From Ruminiclostridium josui JCM 17888 (lineage in GTDB: Bacteria > Bacillota > Clostridia > Acetivibrionales > DSM-1351), in the NCBI RefSeq assembly GCF_000526495.1, contig NZ_JAGE01000002.1:310001-374000 (forward strand): 64,000 nt of DNA, given 5' to 3'. Each line of letters opens with the position of its first letter. The first letter of the stretch is position 1. Of the stretch, positions 1-12,332 are shown one piece after another. The notes beneath the pieces were generated by a model. It was not told the DNA's origin. It made no database searches and was given only the letters and a program-made list of their open reading frames with translations. The position numbers were made by a program, and so were the translations under genes.

Positions 1-864
1 CATCCGTCAGTTTTAGAAGTGTACAAGCAATTAGCTAAGGACGGGTATAGGGTAGATTTTATGCCAGTGGATAGCGACGGTGTTATCAAATTAGATGTTT
101 TAAAGGATATGATTTCAGAGGAAACATCAATAATTAGCATTATTCATACAAATAATGAAACAGGTTCGGTACAACCCATAGAAGAGATTTGTAACCTTAG
201 AAGAAAATTATGTCCTAATGCGGTAATTCATGTTGACGCTGTCCAGGCTTTTGGCAAAACAGTGATTAACCCGACAACCTGTAATGTTGACTTAATGTCT
301 TTTAGCTCACATAAAATACATGGCCCAAAAGGTGTTGGAGGTTTGTATATTCGAAAAGGACTTAGATTGAAACCTGTTTTAATAGGAGGAGGACAGGAAT
401 CCGCTTTGAGATCGGGTACTGAAAATGTACCGGGCATTTGCGGTTTTGGATTGGCGGCGGAAATAACATTTGCAAAGCTTGATGATAATTATAAAAAAGC
501 AAAGGAACTAAGAAACCATTTTGTAAAAAGAATAAATGAAACATTCCCGGATGCTGTTGTCAACTCACCCCATAGTGCATCACCATACATTATAAATGTT
601 TCATTCCCAAATTTAAAATCGGAAGTACTGCTGCATCACCTTGAACAGAAAAATATATTTGTATCAACTGGCTCGGCATGTTCTTCACGAAAGGCACATC
701 ACAGCCATGTATTAAAAGCTATGGGTGTAAGTCCTAAGTATATAGACGGTGCAATACGTTTTAGTTTATCACATTCAAACAACATATATGAAATGGACAA
801 AACTATTGAAGCACTGAATGAAATTATTCCGATTATAAGTATAAAACGTGGAGGTAAGAGATGA
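1..864 (+). CDS. Cysteine desulfurase, NifS/IscS-like (5'-truncated)
   Basis: PLP-dependent enzyme that takes sulfur from cysteine and hands it on as a persulfide. The reading frame is open to the first base of the window (His-Pro-Ser-Val...), so the gene begins upstream; the in-frame GTG at 19 is not a credible start. The PLP lysine lies in SSHKIHGPKG (codon 313-315) and the sulfur-carrying cysteine in STGSACSSRK (codon 679-681). The stop overlaps the ATG of thiI (ATGA), so the two are translationally coupled. Dedicated desulfurase/ThiI pairs of this kind are known in Firmicutes (NifZ-ThiI of Bacillus subtilis), so the likely job is supplying sulfur for tRNA 4-thiouridine. A general Fe-S or NAD-pathway desulfurase is less likely given the neighbour. 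Confidence 0.93.
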   Translation, partial: HPSVLEVYKQLAKDGYRVDFMPVDSDGVIKLDVLKDMISEETSIISIIHTNNETGSVQPIEEICNLRRKLCPNAVIHVDAVQAFGKTVINPTTCNVDLMSFSSHKIHGPKGVGGLYIRKGLRLKPVLIGGGQESALRSGTENVPGICGFGLAAEITFAKLDDNYKKAKELRNHFVKRINETFPDAVVNSPHSASPYIINVSFPNLKSEVLLHHLEQKNIFVSTGSACSSRKAHHSHVLKAMGVSPKYIDGAIRFSLSHSNNIYEMDKTIEALNEIIPIISIKRGGKR

Positions 865-2036
865 ATAAAGTAATACTGGTACGTTATGGTGAGATAATAC
901 TAAAAGGGTTAAACAGGCCCGTTTTTGAGGATAAACTTATTGGAAATATAAAGAGTGCGATTTTTAAATTTGGTAAAGTCAAGGTAATAAAATCTCAAGG
1001 CAGAATTTATATTGAGCCTCAGGAAGAAAACTATGACTTTGATGCAGTGCTTTTAAAGGTGGCTAAGGTATTTGGTGTTGTTTCTGTAAGCCCAGTCTGG
1101 AAGGTTGAAACCGACTATGAGACAATAAAGGCTACTTCTCTTAAAATGGCTTCTAAACTGGTAGAAGAAAAGGGATACAAGACTTTCAAGGTTGAGACTA
1201 AAAGAGGAAACAAGAGATTTCCTATGCAATCCCCTGAAATCAGTGCCGATGTAGGAGGTTTCATACTGGAAAACATAGAAGGATTATCTGTGGATGTTAA
1301 AAATCCTGATTTTATACTTTACCTTGAAGTTAGAGAAAGTACTTATATTTATTCTGAAACAATAAAGGCTCAGGGAGGAATGCCTCTGGGGTCAAACGGT
1401 AAAGCAATGCTACTTCTTTCAGGAGGAATTGACAGTCCTGTAGCCGGATGGATGATGGGCAAAAGGGGTGTAGAAATTGAAGCAGTACATTTTTACAGCT
1501 ACCCATATACAAGTGAAAGAGCAAAGCAGAAAGTAATTGATTTGGCTCGAATAATGGCCCAATACTGTGGTAAAATTCGGTTGCATGTTGTTCCTTTTAC
1601 AGAAATACAACTTAAAATAAACGACAATTGCCCAGAAGAGCAGCTTACCATTATTATGCGAAGGATTATGATGAAAATTGCAGAGCAAATAGCTGAAAAA
1701 GTAAATGCTATGGCACTTATTACCGGAGAGAGCATGGGACAGGTTGCCAGTCAAACAATGCAAAGCCTTTACTGTACGGATGCCGCTGTAAATATGCCTG
1801 TATTTAGGCCATTGATTGGTATGGACAAAGTTGAAGTAATAGAAATAGCACGAAGGATTGAAACTTTTGATACTTCAGTGCTTCCCTATGAAGATTGCTG
1901 TACCGTGTTTGTTGCAAAACATCCTCAAACCAAGCCGAAGCTTGAGAAAATAATAAAATCTGAGTCAGTTGTTGACTTTGAGCCCCTTATAAATACAGCA
2001 GTTGAAAATACCGAAGTGATTATTATAAAGCCTTAA
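861..2036 (+). CDS. thiI: tRNA 4-thiouridine synthetase ThiI, short form
   Basis: ATP-dependent tRNA sulfurtransferase that makes 4-thiouridine at position 8. The 391-residue protein has an N-terminal ferredoxin-like/THUMP RNA-binding half (about residues 1-170) and a C-terminal PP-loop pyrophosphatase half with the SGGIDSP motif at residues 187-193. It lacks the C-terminal rhodanese domain of the longer enterobacterial enzyme, which is usual in Firmicutes, where sulfur arrives directly from a partner desulfurase. The start overlaps the upstream desulfurase gene by four bases. The C-terminal segment keeps a Cys-Cys pair (YEDCCTVF). A role in thiamine synthesis is possible for the family, but the short form argues for tRNA modification. 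Confidence 0.95.
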   Translation: MNKVILVRYGEIILKGLNRPVFEDKLIGNIKSAIFKFGKVKVIKSQGRIYIEPQEENYDFDAVLLKVAKVFGVVSVSPVWKVETDYETIKATSLKMASKLVEEKGYKTFKVETKRGNKRFPMQSPEISADVGGFILENIEGLSVDVKNPDFILYLEVRESTYIYSETIKAQGGMPLGSNGKAMLLLSGGIDSPVAGWMMGKRGVEIEAVHFYSYPYTSERAKQKVIDLARIMAQYCGKIRLHVVPFTEIQLKINDNCPEEQLTIIMRRIMMKIAEQIAEKVNAMALITGESMGQVASQTMQSLYCTDAAVNMPVFRPLIGMDKVEVIEIARRIETFDTSVLPYEDCCTVFVAKHPQTKPKLEKIIKSESVVDFEPLINTAVENTEVIIIKP

Positions 2037-2165
2037 TTGAATTGGCAGGGGAAATAATAAATATAGACGATTTTTTTGCAAAAAGCCCACATACATTTAT
2101 AATTATGGTAGAATTATTTTAGCAAAAATTTGTTGGAATACATTCGAAACAATGTTTCCATAATT

Positions 2166-2195
2166 TTGTCATTTTTATAGAGAGAATCATATAAT
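2166..2195 (+). promoter_or_regulatory. Candidate sigma-A promoter for the DUF2225 gene
   Basis: TTGTCA (2166-2171), an 18-base spacer and TATAAT (2190-2195). It predicts a start near 2202 and an untranslated leader of about 130 bases before the ATG at 2336. The 299-base gap after thiI shows no other gene; the short reverse-strand open frame there has no recognisable content. Confidence 0.5.
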
Positions 2196-2335
2196 GATGG
2201 GGCGGCAAAATAAATAGTTGGAAAATTAGTGCATAAATGTAAATATTTATAAGCCGATTATAGGAGAATATGCTGTGGACAAAAGAACTTATGAATTGTT
2301 GAAATTGACTAATTAAAAAGACTAGGAGTATTGCC

Positions 2336-3037
2336 ATGAATGATTTACTTTACAACAAAAAAGTAATATGTCCTGTTTGTAACAGGGAAATTGAGGTTAC
2401 TAAAGTTAAGACAAAAGGATGCAGGGTAAAATCAAGAGATACTGATTTATGTGTATATTATGAAGGTATTAATGTACTTTTTTATGATGTATGGGTCTGT
2501 GAACATTGTGGTTATGCAGCTTTGCAGGAAAAATTCGAAAGTATTTTTACAAGAGATATTCCTGTAATAAAAGATAAGATTTCCAGTCATTGGACCAAAA
2601 GAAGCTTTTTAGGTGAAAGAGATGTAGATCATGCTTTAGAAGCATTTAAACTTGCTCTTTTAAATCTACAGGTAAGAAAGGCTAAAAGCAGTGAAATAGC
2701 TAAAGTATGTCTTAGAATTGCTTGGCTTTACAGAGCCAAAGGAGATAAAAAGGAAATTGATTTTCTAACATTTGCAGCAGAGGCATACAATGAAGCCTAT
2801 CAAAAAGAGAGGTTTCCTCTGGATAAACTTGACGAATACACTTGCATGTACATAATAGCAGAGCTATACAGAAGAATAGGGAAACTCAATGAATCAGTAC
2901 TTTGGTTTAGCAGAATTGTTTCCTCAAGTGGGGCAAGAAGTAATCCAAAATTAATTGACATGGCCAGAGAGCAGTATCAGTTGGCAAAAGACCAATTGGC
3001 AGCTACCGAAGGCAGTAGTGTTGAAACTGAATCATAA
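2336..3037 (+). CDS. DUF2225 zinc-ribbon/TPR-like protein
   Basis: A 233-residue protein of the DUF2225 family, whose biochemical role is unknown. Two cysteine pairs (C12/C15 in CPVC and C55/C58 in CEHC) form a probable zinc ribbon at the N terminus. The remainder, about residues 90-225, is helical and TPR-like, with repeated Tyr/Ala-rich helices suggesting a protein-binding scaffold. No signal peptide or membrane segment is visible. The ATG follows an AGGAG-like site (ctaggag) at normal spacing. The gene stands alone between its own predicted promoter and a strong terminator, so neighbours give no hint of function. Confidence 0.85.
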   Translation: MNDLLYNKKVICPVCNREIEVTKVKTKGCRVKSRDTDLCVYYEGINVLFYDVWVCEHCGYAALQEKFESIFTRDIPVIKDKISSHWTKRSFLGERDVDHALEAFKLALLNLQVRKAKSSEIAKVCLRIAWLYRAKGDKKEIDFLTFAAEAYNEAYQKERFPLDKLDEYTCMYIIAELYRRIGKLNESVLWFSRIVSSSGARSNPKLIDMAREQYQLAKDQLAATEGSSVETES

Positions 3038-3062
3038 ACAACTAGTAAAAAAGCAATCTTGG

Positions 3063-3104
3063 CGGATTAAATCAGGTGATACCCCTGTTTTAATCCGTTT
3101 CTTA
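3063..3104 (+). terminator. Rho-independent terminator after the DUF2225 gene
   Basis: Arms 3063-3076 and 3084-3097 pair over 14 positions with one mismatch around a short loop, followed by a T-rich run. Confidence 0.8.
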
Positions 3105-3113
3105 TGCTATACT
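3105..3113 (+). promoter_or_regulatory. Possible extended -10 promoter element
   Basis: TGCTATACT matches an extended -10 (TGnTATAnT) 57 bases before the ATG at 3170. No good -35 box is present because that position falls in the terminator arm, so this is weak. Confidence 0.3.
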
Positions 3114-3169
3114 TTTAGATAACTGCAATATTATGGCAGGTTATCGGCTCAGGAGGCTAAAGATAATAC

Positions 3170-4162
3170 ATGAAATCTGGTAAAATACCAAACGACATTT
3201 TAAATAAAATAGTTATTGGAAAAATTAATACCTTCAGAAAAGAAGTAATTATGCGCCCCGGTATCGGTGAGGACTGTGCCGCAATAGAATTTGATAAATA
3301 TGCAGCGGTTATGTCTACAGACCCTATAACAGCTGCCGGTAAAAATGCAGGGCGGCTTGCGGTTCATATATCCTGTAATGATATAGCATCTTCCGGTGTT
3401 GAACCGTTGGGCTTGATGGTTACTGTATTGTGTCCGGTGGGAACCACAGAAATCGAGTTGGAGCAGCTGATGGAACAGGTTTGTGAAACTGCCGGAAAAC
3501 TGAATGTAGAAATTATCGGAGGTCATACGGAGGTTACACCTGCGGTTAATAAAATTATTCTGTCTACAACCTGCGTAGGTAAAGCCTATAAAGATAAAAT
3601 TATATCATCTTCAGGAGCAAAACCGGGAGACAGTGTTATATTAACCAAAAGTGCCGGACTTGAGGGTACTGCAATTATTGCAGGTGATTTTGAGGATGAA
3701 TTATCACGTTATCTAGATAAAAGTGAACTTCAATATGCAAAAAGTTTTATAGATTACATAAGTGTAGTCCCCGAAGGAGTTCTTGCAGGCAGATTTGGTG
3801 CAACATCTATGCATGATATTACTGAAGGAGGAGTGCTTGGTGCTGCTTGGGAAATTGCAGAAGCATCTTGTACGGGTATAACTATAAATAAGGACTCCAT
3901 ACCGATAGAGCCTGTCACACGTCGAATTTGTGATTACTTTGGAATAAATCCTTTGAGATTGATTTCCAGTGGATGTATGATTATAACCTGTAAGGATGGA
4001 GAAGGTTTGGTAAAGCTTCTTGAAAAAAATAAAATTAAGGCAACCATAATAGGGACAATTACTGATAAAAATGCCGGTAGAATCCTTGTAAGCAAACAAG
4101 AAGGGACTGTAAAGGATATTGATGCTCCTGGCTCTGATGAACTGTACAAATTAATTAAATAA
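3170..4162 (+). CDS. AIR synthase-like (PurM/HypE/ThiL fold) ATP-binding protein
   Basis: A 330-residue member of the PurM/HypE/SelD/ThiL superfamily. The N-terminal half carries the metal-nucleotide signature around residues 25-65 (RPGIGEDCA, then MSTDPIT) and the ASSGVEPLG helix; a glycine-rich HDITEGGVLGA motif lies in the second half. It is often labelled hydrogenase maturation protein HypE-like, but the C-terminal cysteine tail that HypE uses to carry the cyano group is absent (it ends YKLIK), and no hyp or hydrogenase genes are nearby. The substrate is therefore unknown; a small-molecule kinase or ATP-dependent dehydratase role is the family expectation. An AGGAGG site lies somewhat far (about 13 bases) before the ATG. 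Confidence 0.8.
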   Translation: MKSGKIPNDILNKIVIGKINTFRKEVIMRPGIGEDCAAIEFDKYAAVMSTDPITAAGKNAGRLAVHISCNDIASSGVEPLGLMVTVLCPVGTTEIELEQLMEQVCETAGKLNVEIIGGHTEVTPAVNKIILSTTCVGKAYKDKIISSSGAKPGDSVILTKSAGLEGTAIIAGDFEDELSRYLDKSELQYAKSFIDYISVVPEGVLAGRFGATSMHDITEGGVLGAAWEIAEASCTGITINKDSIPIEPVTRRICDYFGINPLRLISSGCMIITCKDGEGLVKLLEKNKIKATIIGTITDKNAGRILVSKQEGTVKDIDAPGSDELYKLIK

Positions 4163-4203
4163 TGTATAAATATGTAATATAAGTGCGATATTTGCATATT
4201 TAA

Positions 4204-4233
4204 TTGACATATATATGGATATTTTATTATAAT
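4204..4233 (+). promoter_or_regulatory. Strong sigma-A promoter of glyA
   Basis: Consensus TTGACA (4204-4209), an 18-base spacer and consensus TATAAT (4228-4233). The predicted start near 4240 leaves a leader of about 60 bases before the glyA ATG at 4300. Confidence 0.8.
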
Positions 4234-4261
4234 TTTACTTGCGTGAATAAAAAAACGAGCA

Positions 4262-4283
4262 AATGTCACGATTTAATGACATT
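4262..4283 (+). promoter_or_regulatory. Inverted repeat in the glyA leader
   Basis: AATGTCA (4262-4268) and TGACATT (4277-4283) form a perfect 7-base inverted repeat with an 8-base loop, ending just before the ribosome binding site (GGAGTGGAGG, 4284-4293). It could be an operator or a hairpin that affects translation. No regulator is recognised. Confidence 0.45.
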
Positions 4284-4299
4284 GGAGTGGAGGCATTTT

Positions 4300-5538
4300 A
4301 TGTACAATATTGATACAATAAAGAAGATGGACCCTCAATTAGCAGAAGCTATTGAGATGGAAGTTAACAGACAGAGAAATAAGATAGAATTGATTGCTTC
4401 AGAGAATTTTGTAAGTGATGCAGTTATAGAGGCTCTTGGCACACCATTAACAAACAAATATGCTGAAGGGTATCCAGGTAAAAGATATTACGGAGGCTGC
4501 GAATATGTTGATATAGTTGAACAGTTGGCTATTGACAGAGCTAAGCAGATCTTTGGTGCGGATCATGCGAATGTACAGCCACATTCCGGAGCACAGGCTA
4601 ACACAGCAGTATACTTTGCTTTCCTGAATCCCGGAGATACTATTTTAGGAATGAATCTTGCACACGGAGGACATTTAAGTCATGGTAGTCCTGTAAATAT
4701 ATCAGGAAAATACTATAATGTAGTACCATATGGCGTAAGAGAGGACAACTGTTATATAGATTATGATGAGTTGAGAAAAATTGCTAAGGAAAACTCACCA
4801 AAAATAATCGTAGCAGGAGCAAGTGCTTATCCAAGAACACTTGATTTTAAAGCGTTCAGGGAAATTGCAGACGAAGTGGGAGCAATTCTTATGGTTGATA
4901 TGGCTCACATTGCTGGTCTTGTTGCTGCCGGATTACATCCAAATCCTGTTCCATATGCTGATGTTGTAACTACTACAACTCATAAGACATTAAGAGGTCC
5001 AAGAGGAGGTATGATTCTCTGTAAGCAGGAATACGCAAAGAAAATCGACAGTGCCGTGTTCCCAGGAAATCAAGGTGGCCCATTGATGCATGTTATTGCT
5101 GCTAAGGCAGTGAGCTTCAAGGAAGCACTTACGGATGAATTCAAAACATATCAACAGAATATTGTTAAAAATGCAAAAGCTTTGGCTTCTGCACTTATGG
5201 AAAAAGGATTTAAACTAGTTTCTGACGGTACAGACAATCACCTTATGCTTATCAACCTGACTAATATGAATATTACAGGTAAGGAAGCTCAACACAGATT
5301 GGATGAAGTATGCATTACCTGTAACAAAAACGGTATTCCTTTTGATACTCAGAGTCCATTTATCACTAGTGGTATAAGACTTGGTACTCCGGCTGTAACC
5401 AGCAGAGGAATGAATGAAGAAGATATGAAGGAAATTGCAGACTTGATTTACCTCACAATAACAGATTTTGAAAATACAAAATCAAGTGTTGCAAAGAGAG
5501 CAGAAATTCTTTGTAACAAATACCCTTTATATAAATAA
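4300..5538 (+). CDS. glyA: Serine hydroxymethyltransferase GlyA
   Basis: PLP enzyme interconverting serine and glycine with tetrahydrofolate, the main source of one-carbon units. Translation from the ATG at 4300 gives 412 residues, the usual bacterial length. An in-frame TTG-type start at 4204 falls inside the -35 box and is rejected. The PLP lysine is K229 in [14 protein letters not shown]. The N-terminal IELIASENF and [13 protein letters not shown] substrate/folate-site motifs are intact. It is monocistronic between its own promoter and terminator. Confidence 0.97.
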   Translation: MYNIDTIKKMDPQLAEAIEMEVNRQRNKIELIASENFVSDAVIEALGTPLTNKYAEGYPGKRYYGGCEYVDIVEQLAIDRAKQIFGADHANVQPHSGAQANTAVYFAFLNPGDTILGMNLAHGGHLSHGSPVNISGKYYNVVPYGVREDNCYIDYDELRKIAKENSPKIIVAGASAYPRTLDFKAFREIADEVGAILMVDMAHIAGLVAAGLHPNPVPYADVVTTTTHKTLRGPRGGMILCKQEYAKKIDSAVFPGNQGGPLMHVIAAKAVSFKEALTDEFKTYQQNIVKNAKALASALMEKGFKLVSDGTDNHLMLINLTNMNITGKEAQHRLDEVCITCNKNGIPFDTQSPFITSGIRLGTPAVTSRGMNEEDMKEIADLIYLTITDFENTKSSVAKRAEILCNKYPLYK

Positions 5539-5558
5539 AACATAAATAATTATATATG

Positions 5559-5592
5559 AATCCTGTATCATATTACTGGTACAGGATTTTTT
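5559..5592 (+). terminator. Terminator after glyA
   Basis: AATCCTGTA (5559-5567) pairs with TACAGGATT (5580-5588) and runs into a T tract. It lies between the convergent glyA and AraC-family genes. Confidence 0.8.
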
Positions 5593-5672
5593 GTATCTAT
5601 GTTTGGAAAGAAAAGCTTATTTGTAAGAGAAATGTATTCTGCTGGAGCCTTTGAGTGAGTTTCGACTAAAAA

Positions 5673-6569
5673 TCAAATGAGTGTTAAATCTATATTTGAA
5701 TAAATCAATTTATTCCTTACTCTGTATTCCTTGGGTGTTAAACCGGTAATCTTCTTAAATTGCCTTGAAAAATAATTACTGTCAGAAAAGCCGCTTTCCA
5801 GTGCTATATCAGCAATACATAAGTTACTGTTTTTAAGCAGGGAACAGGCATGATTAACTCTAAGTTGCAGAATATATTTAAAAGGGGTAGTACCATAATT
5901 TTCCTTAAATATTCTGTTAAAATGCCTAACGGACATATGTGCTTCATCTGCTAATTTATCAAGTTTTATGGGGTTAAGATAATTATTTTCTATAAACAAT
6001 ACAGCTTTTGCTAAATGTATAAATTTATCGTGCAAGTGTTTATTTTCTATAACGTATTGTCTTGATAGGTATACAACCATTTCCATAAAATGAGCATAGA
6101 TCATGGTTTGATATCCCTGATTTTTTCTTTTATATTCTTTATTAATGCGAGCTCCAAGATCTGCTACATATTCTAAACTAGAAATAGAGAGTGATAGGGT
6201 ATTACTGAAACTGTACTTTTTTCTAAAAAAGGGCTCTAATACGAAAAGTGCCTGATACCCTGGTGATTTCTTTATATCATTACATATTTCGGTGAGCCGT
6301 TCTGGTTTGTATATTATATTTATTATTTTAAAGTTATGAGGGTCTTTATACCCGTGTGATATATCCGTATTAAATACGAAAACATCACCTTTTTTAATAA
6401 AGAATTCTTCTGAATTGACTATATGAGTGGCAGTTCCGTTTAAAACTATCACAAGTTCAAAAAAATCGTAGTGGAAATGCTCAGGCATATCTTCATCATG
6501 AAATCCATACTGAATGTAAAAAGGAAAATCTGGCTCTTTCGTAAAATAATGAAGATACATATACTCCAT
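5673..6569 (-). CDS. AraC-family transcriptional regulator with cupin sensor domain
   Basis: A 298-residue regulator. The N-terminal cupin-like sensor (about residues 8-90, with HYDFFELVIVLNG and a PxxxH-like turn before ISHGY) probably binds a small sugar-like ligand. The C-terminal AraC DNA-binding domain (about 185-290) has two helix-turn-helix units, LDKLADEAHMSVRHFNRIF and IADIALESGFSDSNYFSRQF, followed by the usual TPKEYR end. AAGGAG precedes the ATG at 6569. It is divergently transcribed from the GH9 gene across 115 bases, which suggests it controls that gene, itself, or both. Regulation by cellulose breakdown products is an inference from context. Confidence 0.88.
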   Translation of the reverse strand: MEYMYLHYFTKEPDFPFYIQYGFHDEDMPEHFHYDFFELVIVLNGTATHIVNSEEFFIKKGDVFVFNTDISHGYKDPHNFKIINIIYKPERLTEICNDIKKSPGYQALFVLEPFFRKKYSFSNTLSLSISSLEYVADLGARINKEYKRKNQGYQTMIYAHFMEMVVYLSRQYVIENKHLHDKFIHLAKAVLFIENNYLNPIKLDKLADEAHMSVRHFNRIFKENYGTTPFKYILQLRVNHACSLLKNSNLCIADIALESGFSDSNYFSRQFKKITGLTPKEYRVRNKLIYSNIDLTLI

Positions 6570-6684
6570 TTATTTCAACTCCTTGTCTAAATAATGCTAT
6601 TTTTAGACTAAAAAGTCAAGGAATATTGCATATATTTGCTATATATTTAAATAAAAGTTATTCTCAAAATATAGGAGGAAAAGT
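6570..6684. promoter_or_regulatory. Shared divergent regulatory region of the AraC regulator and GH9 gene
   Basis: The 115-base AT-rich gap holds both ribosome binding sites and must hold both promoters. No convincing -35/-10 pair stands out for either gene, which fits activator-dependent promoters. An interrupted symmetry around 6600-6620 (TTTTTAGACT / AAAAAGTC) is a possible operator. Confidence 0.4.
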
Positions 6685-9144
6685 ATGAATCAAAAAAAAT
6701 TACTTGCTTTATTTTTATGTATTGCAATAATATGTACTTCGTTGATTACATCAATGATTATTATCAATGCAAGTGCTCCTCAGGGTTGGAGGAACCTTCA
6801 GGATTTTTATGTATTTAAGGATAAAGTCAGTGGATGGTCTGGAAGCGGAGCAGGTGAATTAGAAACAGAAAACGGGAATTTACCTGTTGATACCCAAGTT
6901 ACATACCAAAATTTACCTTCATTGCGATTGAATCTTCAAACACAACTTTCTTCGTATTGGATGTCGGTAATACTAACATTGGCTGAATGGAACTGTCATG
7001 ATGTATCTCAGTATGTTCCCAACGGATATTTAGAATTTAATGTAAAGGGTAAAAAAGGAGGAGAGGAGTTTGTAATTGGAGCAGTTGATCATGTAAGCGA
7101 GCGTGCATCAGGTGTTGAGCAGAAAATAACAAAACCGATAACTGATTACTGTACGATTACAACTGAGTGGCAACATGTAAAAATACCCTTAAAAGATATT
7201 TTAGAGCCATCACTGGGTATGGATCCATACAATGCAAAGGCAATTGTACTTGATAAAGTAAATCTTGATCCATTCTGTGTATGGATTAATCAACTGAAGT
7301 TGACTTCTCCAAATAAAGAAAAAGCGTATCCTGCAATCAAGGTAAATCAGGTAGGATTCCGTGAAGATGCCGAGAAATATGCCTATGTTTCAGGGTTTGA
7401 GGATGAGTTTACCGCTACAGAAGGAACTCCATTCCAGGTGAAAAGAGTTTCTGACGATTCCGTAGCATATAATGGTCAACTGGTTCTTTTGAAGGATTAC
7501 GACCCGGATTCAGGTGAAAGGGTGTTCAAAGCAGTGTTTACCGACCTTGAACAACCGGGTGAATATTACATTACAGTTAATATGTCAGGAATAGAAAAAT
7601 CACCTAAGTTTAAGATTGGAAATGATGTTTACAAATCACTTTTGACTGATGTAGCAAGATACTTTTATTATCAGCGTTCAGGTATAGACCTTACGGATAA
7701 ATACTGTCCCGATTATCCAAGAAAAGACAAAACACCACAGGACATAACTGCTGTCTTTGACTCTGACTACGGAAAGACAAGGGATGTATCTAAAGGATGG
7801 TTTGATGCTGGAGATCTTGGAAAGTATGTAAGTACAGGAGCAGGGACTTTAATAAATCTTTTTTGGGCTTACGACATGTTCCCAGAGCTATATCAGGATA
7901 ATCAGTTTAATATTCCCGAAAGCGGAAATGGTATACCGGACATACTTGATGAGGCAAGATGGGAGTTGGAATGGATTCTAAAAATGCAAGAAACCTCAAG
8001 CGGAGGTTTTTATGCAAGAGTTCAATCCGATGATGATGGTAACATAACAAAAAGGATTATAAAGGATAAAGAGGGTGACACCACAAATATAAGACCCACA
8101 GAAGATACTGCATGTGCAGCTGCTGCTTTAGCTCACGCTTCCATTGTATATTCAAAATATGATCCAGCGTTTGCACTTACTTGTCTGAATGCAGCAAAGA
8201 GTGCGTGGACGTATCTTGAACAGAATCCAAACAATATTAAATCTCCAAATGGACCTTATAATTCTGACAACGATATGAGCAGCAGACTCTTAGCAGCAGC
8301 ATCCTTGTATCGGGCTACAGGTGAAGCAAAATATGATAATTATTTTGTTGCAAACTATTCAAAAGGAAAGGATATTTATGAGAATGCATCAGGAGATTGG
8401 GTAGGAAACTGGAACTTTGCATTTTTCTCTTATATGAAAGCCGATAACCGAAACATTGATGCTGAAAAGTGGTTCAATATCGAGTTTGAAATCTGGTTAA
8501 ATAATAAAATTGAACGTTACAAAAACAGTGCATGGGGAAATGCCCTTACAAACTCAAACTATTACTGGGGCAGTAACAACCAAATAATGGGTATGTGTAT
8601 GGAAGCTGTTATTGGTTCAAAACTTCTGGGCACAAATAACGAGACTATTAACAACATGGCACTTTCTTCATTACACTGGATTCTTGGTGCAAATCCCTTA
8701 AGAAAGAGCTTCGTGTCAGGTTACGGTGAAGATTGTATTAAAACCATATTCGCTACCTTTAATAGTGACGGAAAACCGGGGATAGCTAAGGGCTTTATGC
8801 CGTTAGGTCCTAACAGGTATCAAGGGGCTGGCCTTTCAAACTTCCCTGCAAAATGCTATTTGGACAGTGCAGATGAATGGACTACAAATGAGCACGCTAT
8901 TGGTTCTACTTCCACTCTTCAGTTTATCACCGCATTTGCCAACAGTAACTTTCAAAATGAGAATCCTATAAAAGTTGGTGATGTAAATGGGGACAATTCA
9001 GTTGATGCTCTAGATTATGCACAATTGAAAAAGTACTTGTTGGGACTTGATAACACTATAAATGTAAAGAATGCGGATATAAATGGAGATGGGGTAATTG
9101 ATGCAATTGATTTAGCAAATTTAAAGATAATATTACTCAAATAA
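6685..9144 (+). CDS. Cellulosomal family-9 glycoside hydrolase with dockerin
   Basis: Secreted beta-1,4-glucanase (probably endoglucanase) of the cellulosome. Order in the 819 residues: signal peptide (1 to about 30, ending NASA), a beta-sandwich module (about 35-210) resembling a carbohydrate-binding module (CBM30-like is my best guess), the CelD_N-type Ig-like domain (from 214, [12 protein letters not shown]), the GH9 (alpha/alpha)6 catalytic domain (about 310-755) and a type I dockerin (763-819) with two Ca-binding repeats, DVNGDNSVD and DINGDGVID. The catalytic aspartates are D374/D377 in WFDAGD and the acid is E736 in TNEHAIG. The dockerin anchors the enzyme to a scaffoldin cohesin outside the cell. 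AGGAGG precedes the ATG. Confidence 0.93.
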   Translation: MNQKKLLALFLCIAIICTSLITSMIIINASAPQGWRNLQDFYVFKDKVSGWSGSGAGELETENGNLPVDTQVTYQNLPSLRLNLQTQLSSYWMSVILTLAEWNCHDVSQYVPNGYLEFNVKGKKGGEEFVIGAVDHVSERASGVEQKITKPITDYCTITTEWQHVKIPLKDILEPSLGMDPYNAKAIVLDKVNLDPFCVWINQLKLTSPNKEKAYPAIKVNQVGFREDAEKYAYVSGFEDEFTATEGTPFQVKRVSDDSVAYNGQLVLLKDYDPDSGERVFKAVFTDLEQPGEYYITVNMSGIEKSPKFKIGNDVYKSLLTDVARYFYYQRSGIDLTDKYCPDYPRKDKTPQDITAVFDSDYGKTRDVSKGWFDAGDLGKYVSTGAGTLINLFWAYDMFPELYQDNQFNIPESGNGIPDILDEARWELEWILKMQETSSGGFYARVQSDDDGNITKRIIKDKEGDTTNIRPTEDTACAAAALAHASIVYSKYDPAFALTCLNAAKSAWTYLEQNPNNIKSPNGPYNSDNDMSSRLLAAASLYRATGEAKYDNYFVANYSKGKDIYENASGDWVGNWNFAFFSYMKADNRNIDAEKWFNIEFEIWLNNKIERYKNSAWGNALTNSNYYWGSNNQIMGMCMEAVIGSKLLGTNNETINNMALSSLHWILGANPLRKSFVSGYGEDCIKTIFATFNSDGKPGIAKGFMPLGPNRYQGAGLSNFPAKCYLDSADEWTTNEHAIGSTSTLQFITAFANSNFQNENPIKVGDVNGDNSVDALDYAQLKKYLLGLDNTINVKNADINGDGVIDAIDLANLKIILLK

Positions 9145-9164
9145 AATTAATGAAGTGGATTAAG

Positions 9165-9201
9165 AGAGCAGAGCGAAATTTAGAGCTTTGCTCTTTTTTT
9201 T
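9165..9201 (+). terminator. Terminator after the GH9 gene
   Basis: AGAGCAGAGC (9165-9174) pairs with GCTTTGCTCT (9185-9194) with one G-T pair and is followed by a run of eight T. Confidence 0.85.
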
Positions 9202-9279
9202 CGAGCAAATACTTTCTCTCCACCATAATTATATCATACTAAAAAATTAAAATGCAGACTGTTTGTTCAGTTTTTACGG

Positions 9280-9288
9280 TGCTATAAT
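9280..9288 (+). promoter_or_regulatory. Possible extended -10 promoter of rph
   Basis: TGCTATAAT matches the extended -10 consensus. The nearest -35-like box (TTGTTC, 9263-9268) is only 14 bases away, so recognition would rest on the extended element. It predicts a leader of about 135 bases before the ATG at 9431. I see no palindromic rifamycin-associated element like that known upstream of actinobacterial rph genes. Confidence 0.4.
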
Positions 9289-9400
9289 GCAATAACATGC
9301 TAAAAATACGTGTTTGGAGTGAATATAGAATATTTGTAAAAGGTAATTATAAATAAGCTATTACACAATGCTCCATTAAACTATTTTTATGTGATATTAA

Positions 9401-12046
<2,646 letters not shown>

Positions 12047-12252
12047 TTATTTTGAAGAAGTCTAAAACCTGATAACGGAGATATCAAAAAAATACGTTTT
12101 TATATTTAATTATTTTGAAAAACTTTCAATGTATTATAAGTTTAAGTTTTAGCATCAATATAGAAAATATTCTTCCAATTCAAAAATATTTCTATATCCC
12201 CCAAACTGTAAGCAAGATAATTCACCAAAATCTTCTCTAGAATTGAAAATTG

Positions 12253-12281
12253 TTGAATAATGTTGAAAAATGTAATATAAT
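12253..12281 (+). promoter_or_regulatory. Sigma-A promoter of the chemoreceptor gene
   Basis: TTGAAT (12253-12258), a 17-base spacer and TATAAT (12276-12281). The predicted start is about 45 bases before the ATG at 12333. The rest of the 286-base gap after rph holds no gene or clear terminator. Confidence 0.55.
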
Positions 12282-12332
12282 AGTGTAAAAATATTCATTA
12301 TATTATAAAATTATGACTTGGGGGTTATATTA

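Noticed and set aside
3170-4162. Hydrogenase maturation factor HypE
   Set aside because: The C-terminal cysteine tail essential for HypE is missing and no hydrogenase genes are near.
4204-4299. Upstream start for glyA that would add 32 residues
   Set aside because: It overlaps the consensus -35/-10 promoter, and the added residues are not found in serine hydroxymethyltransferases; the ATG at 4300 has a good ribosome binding site.
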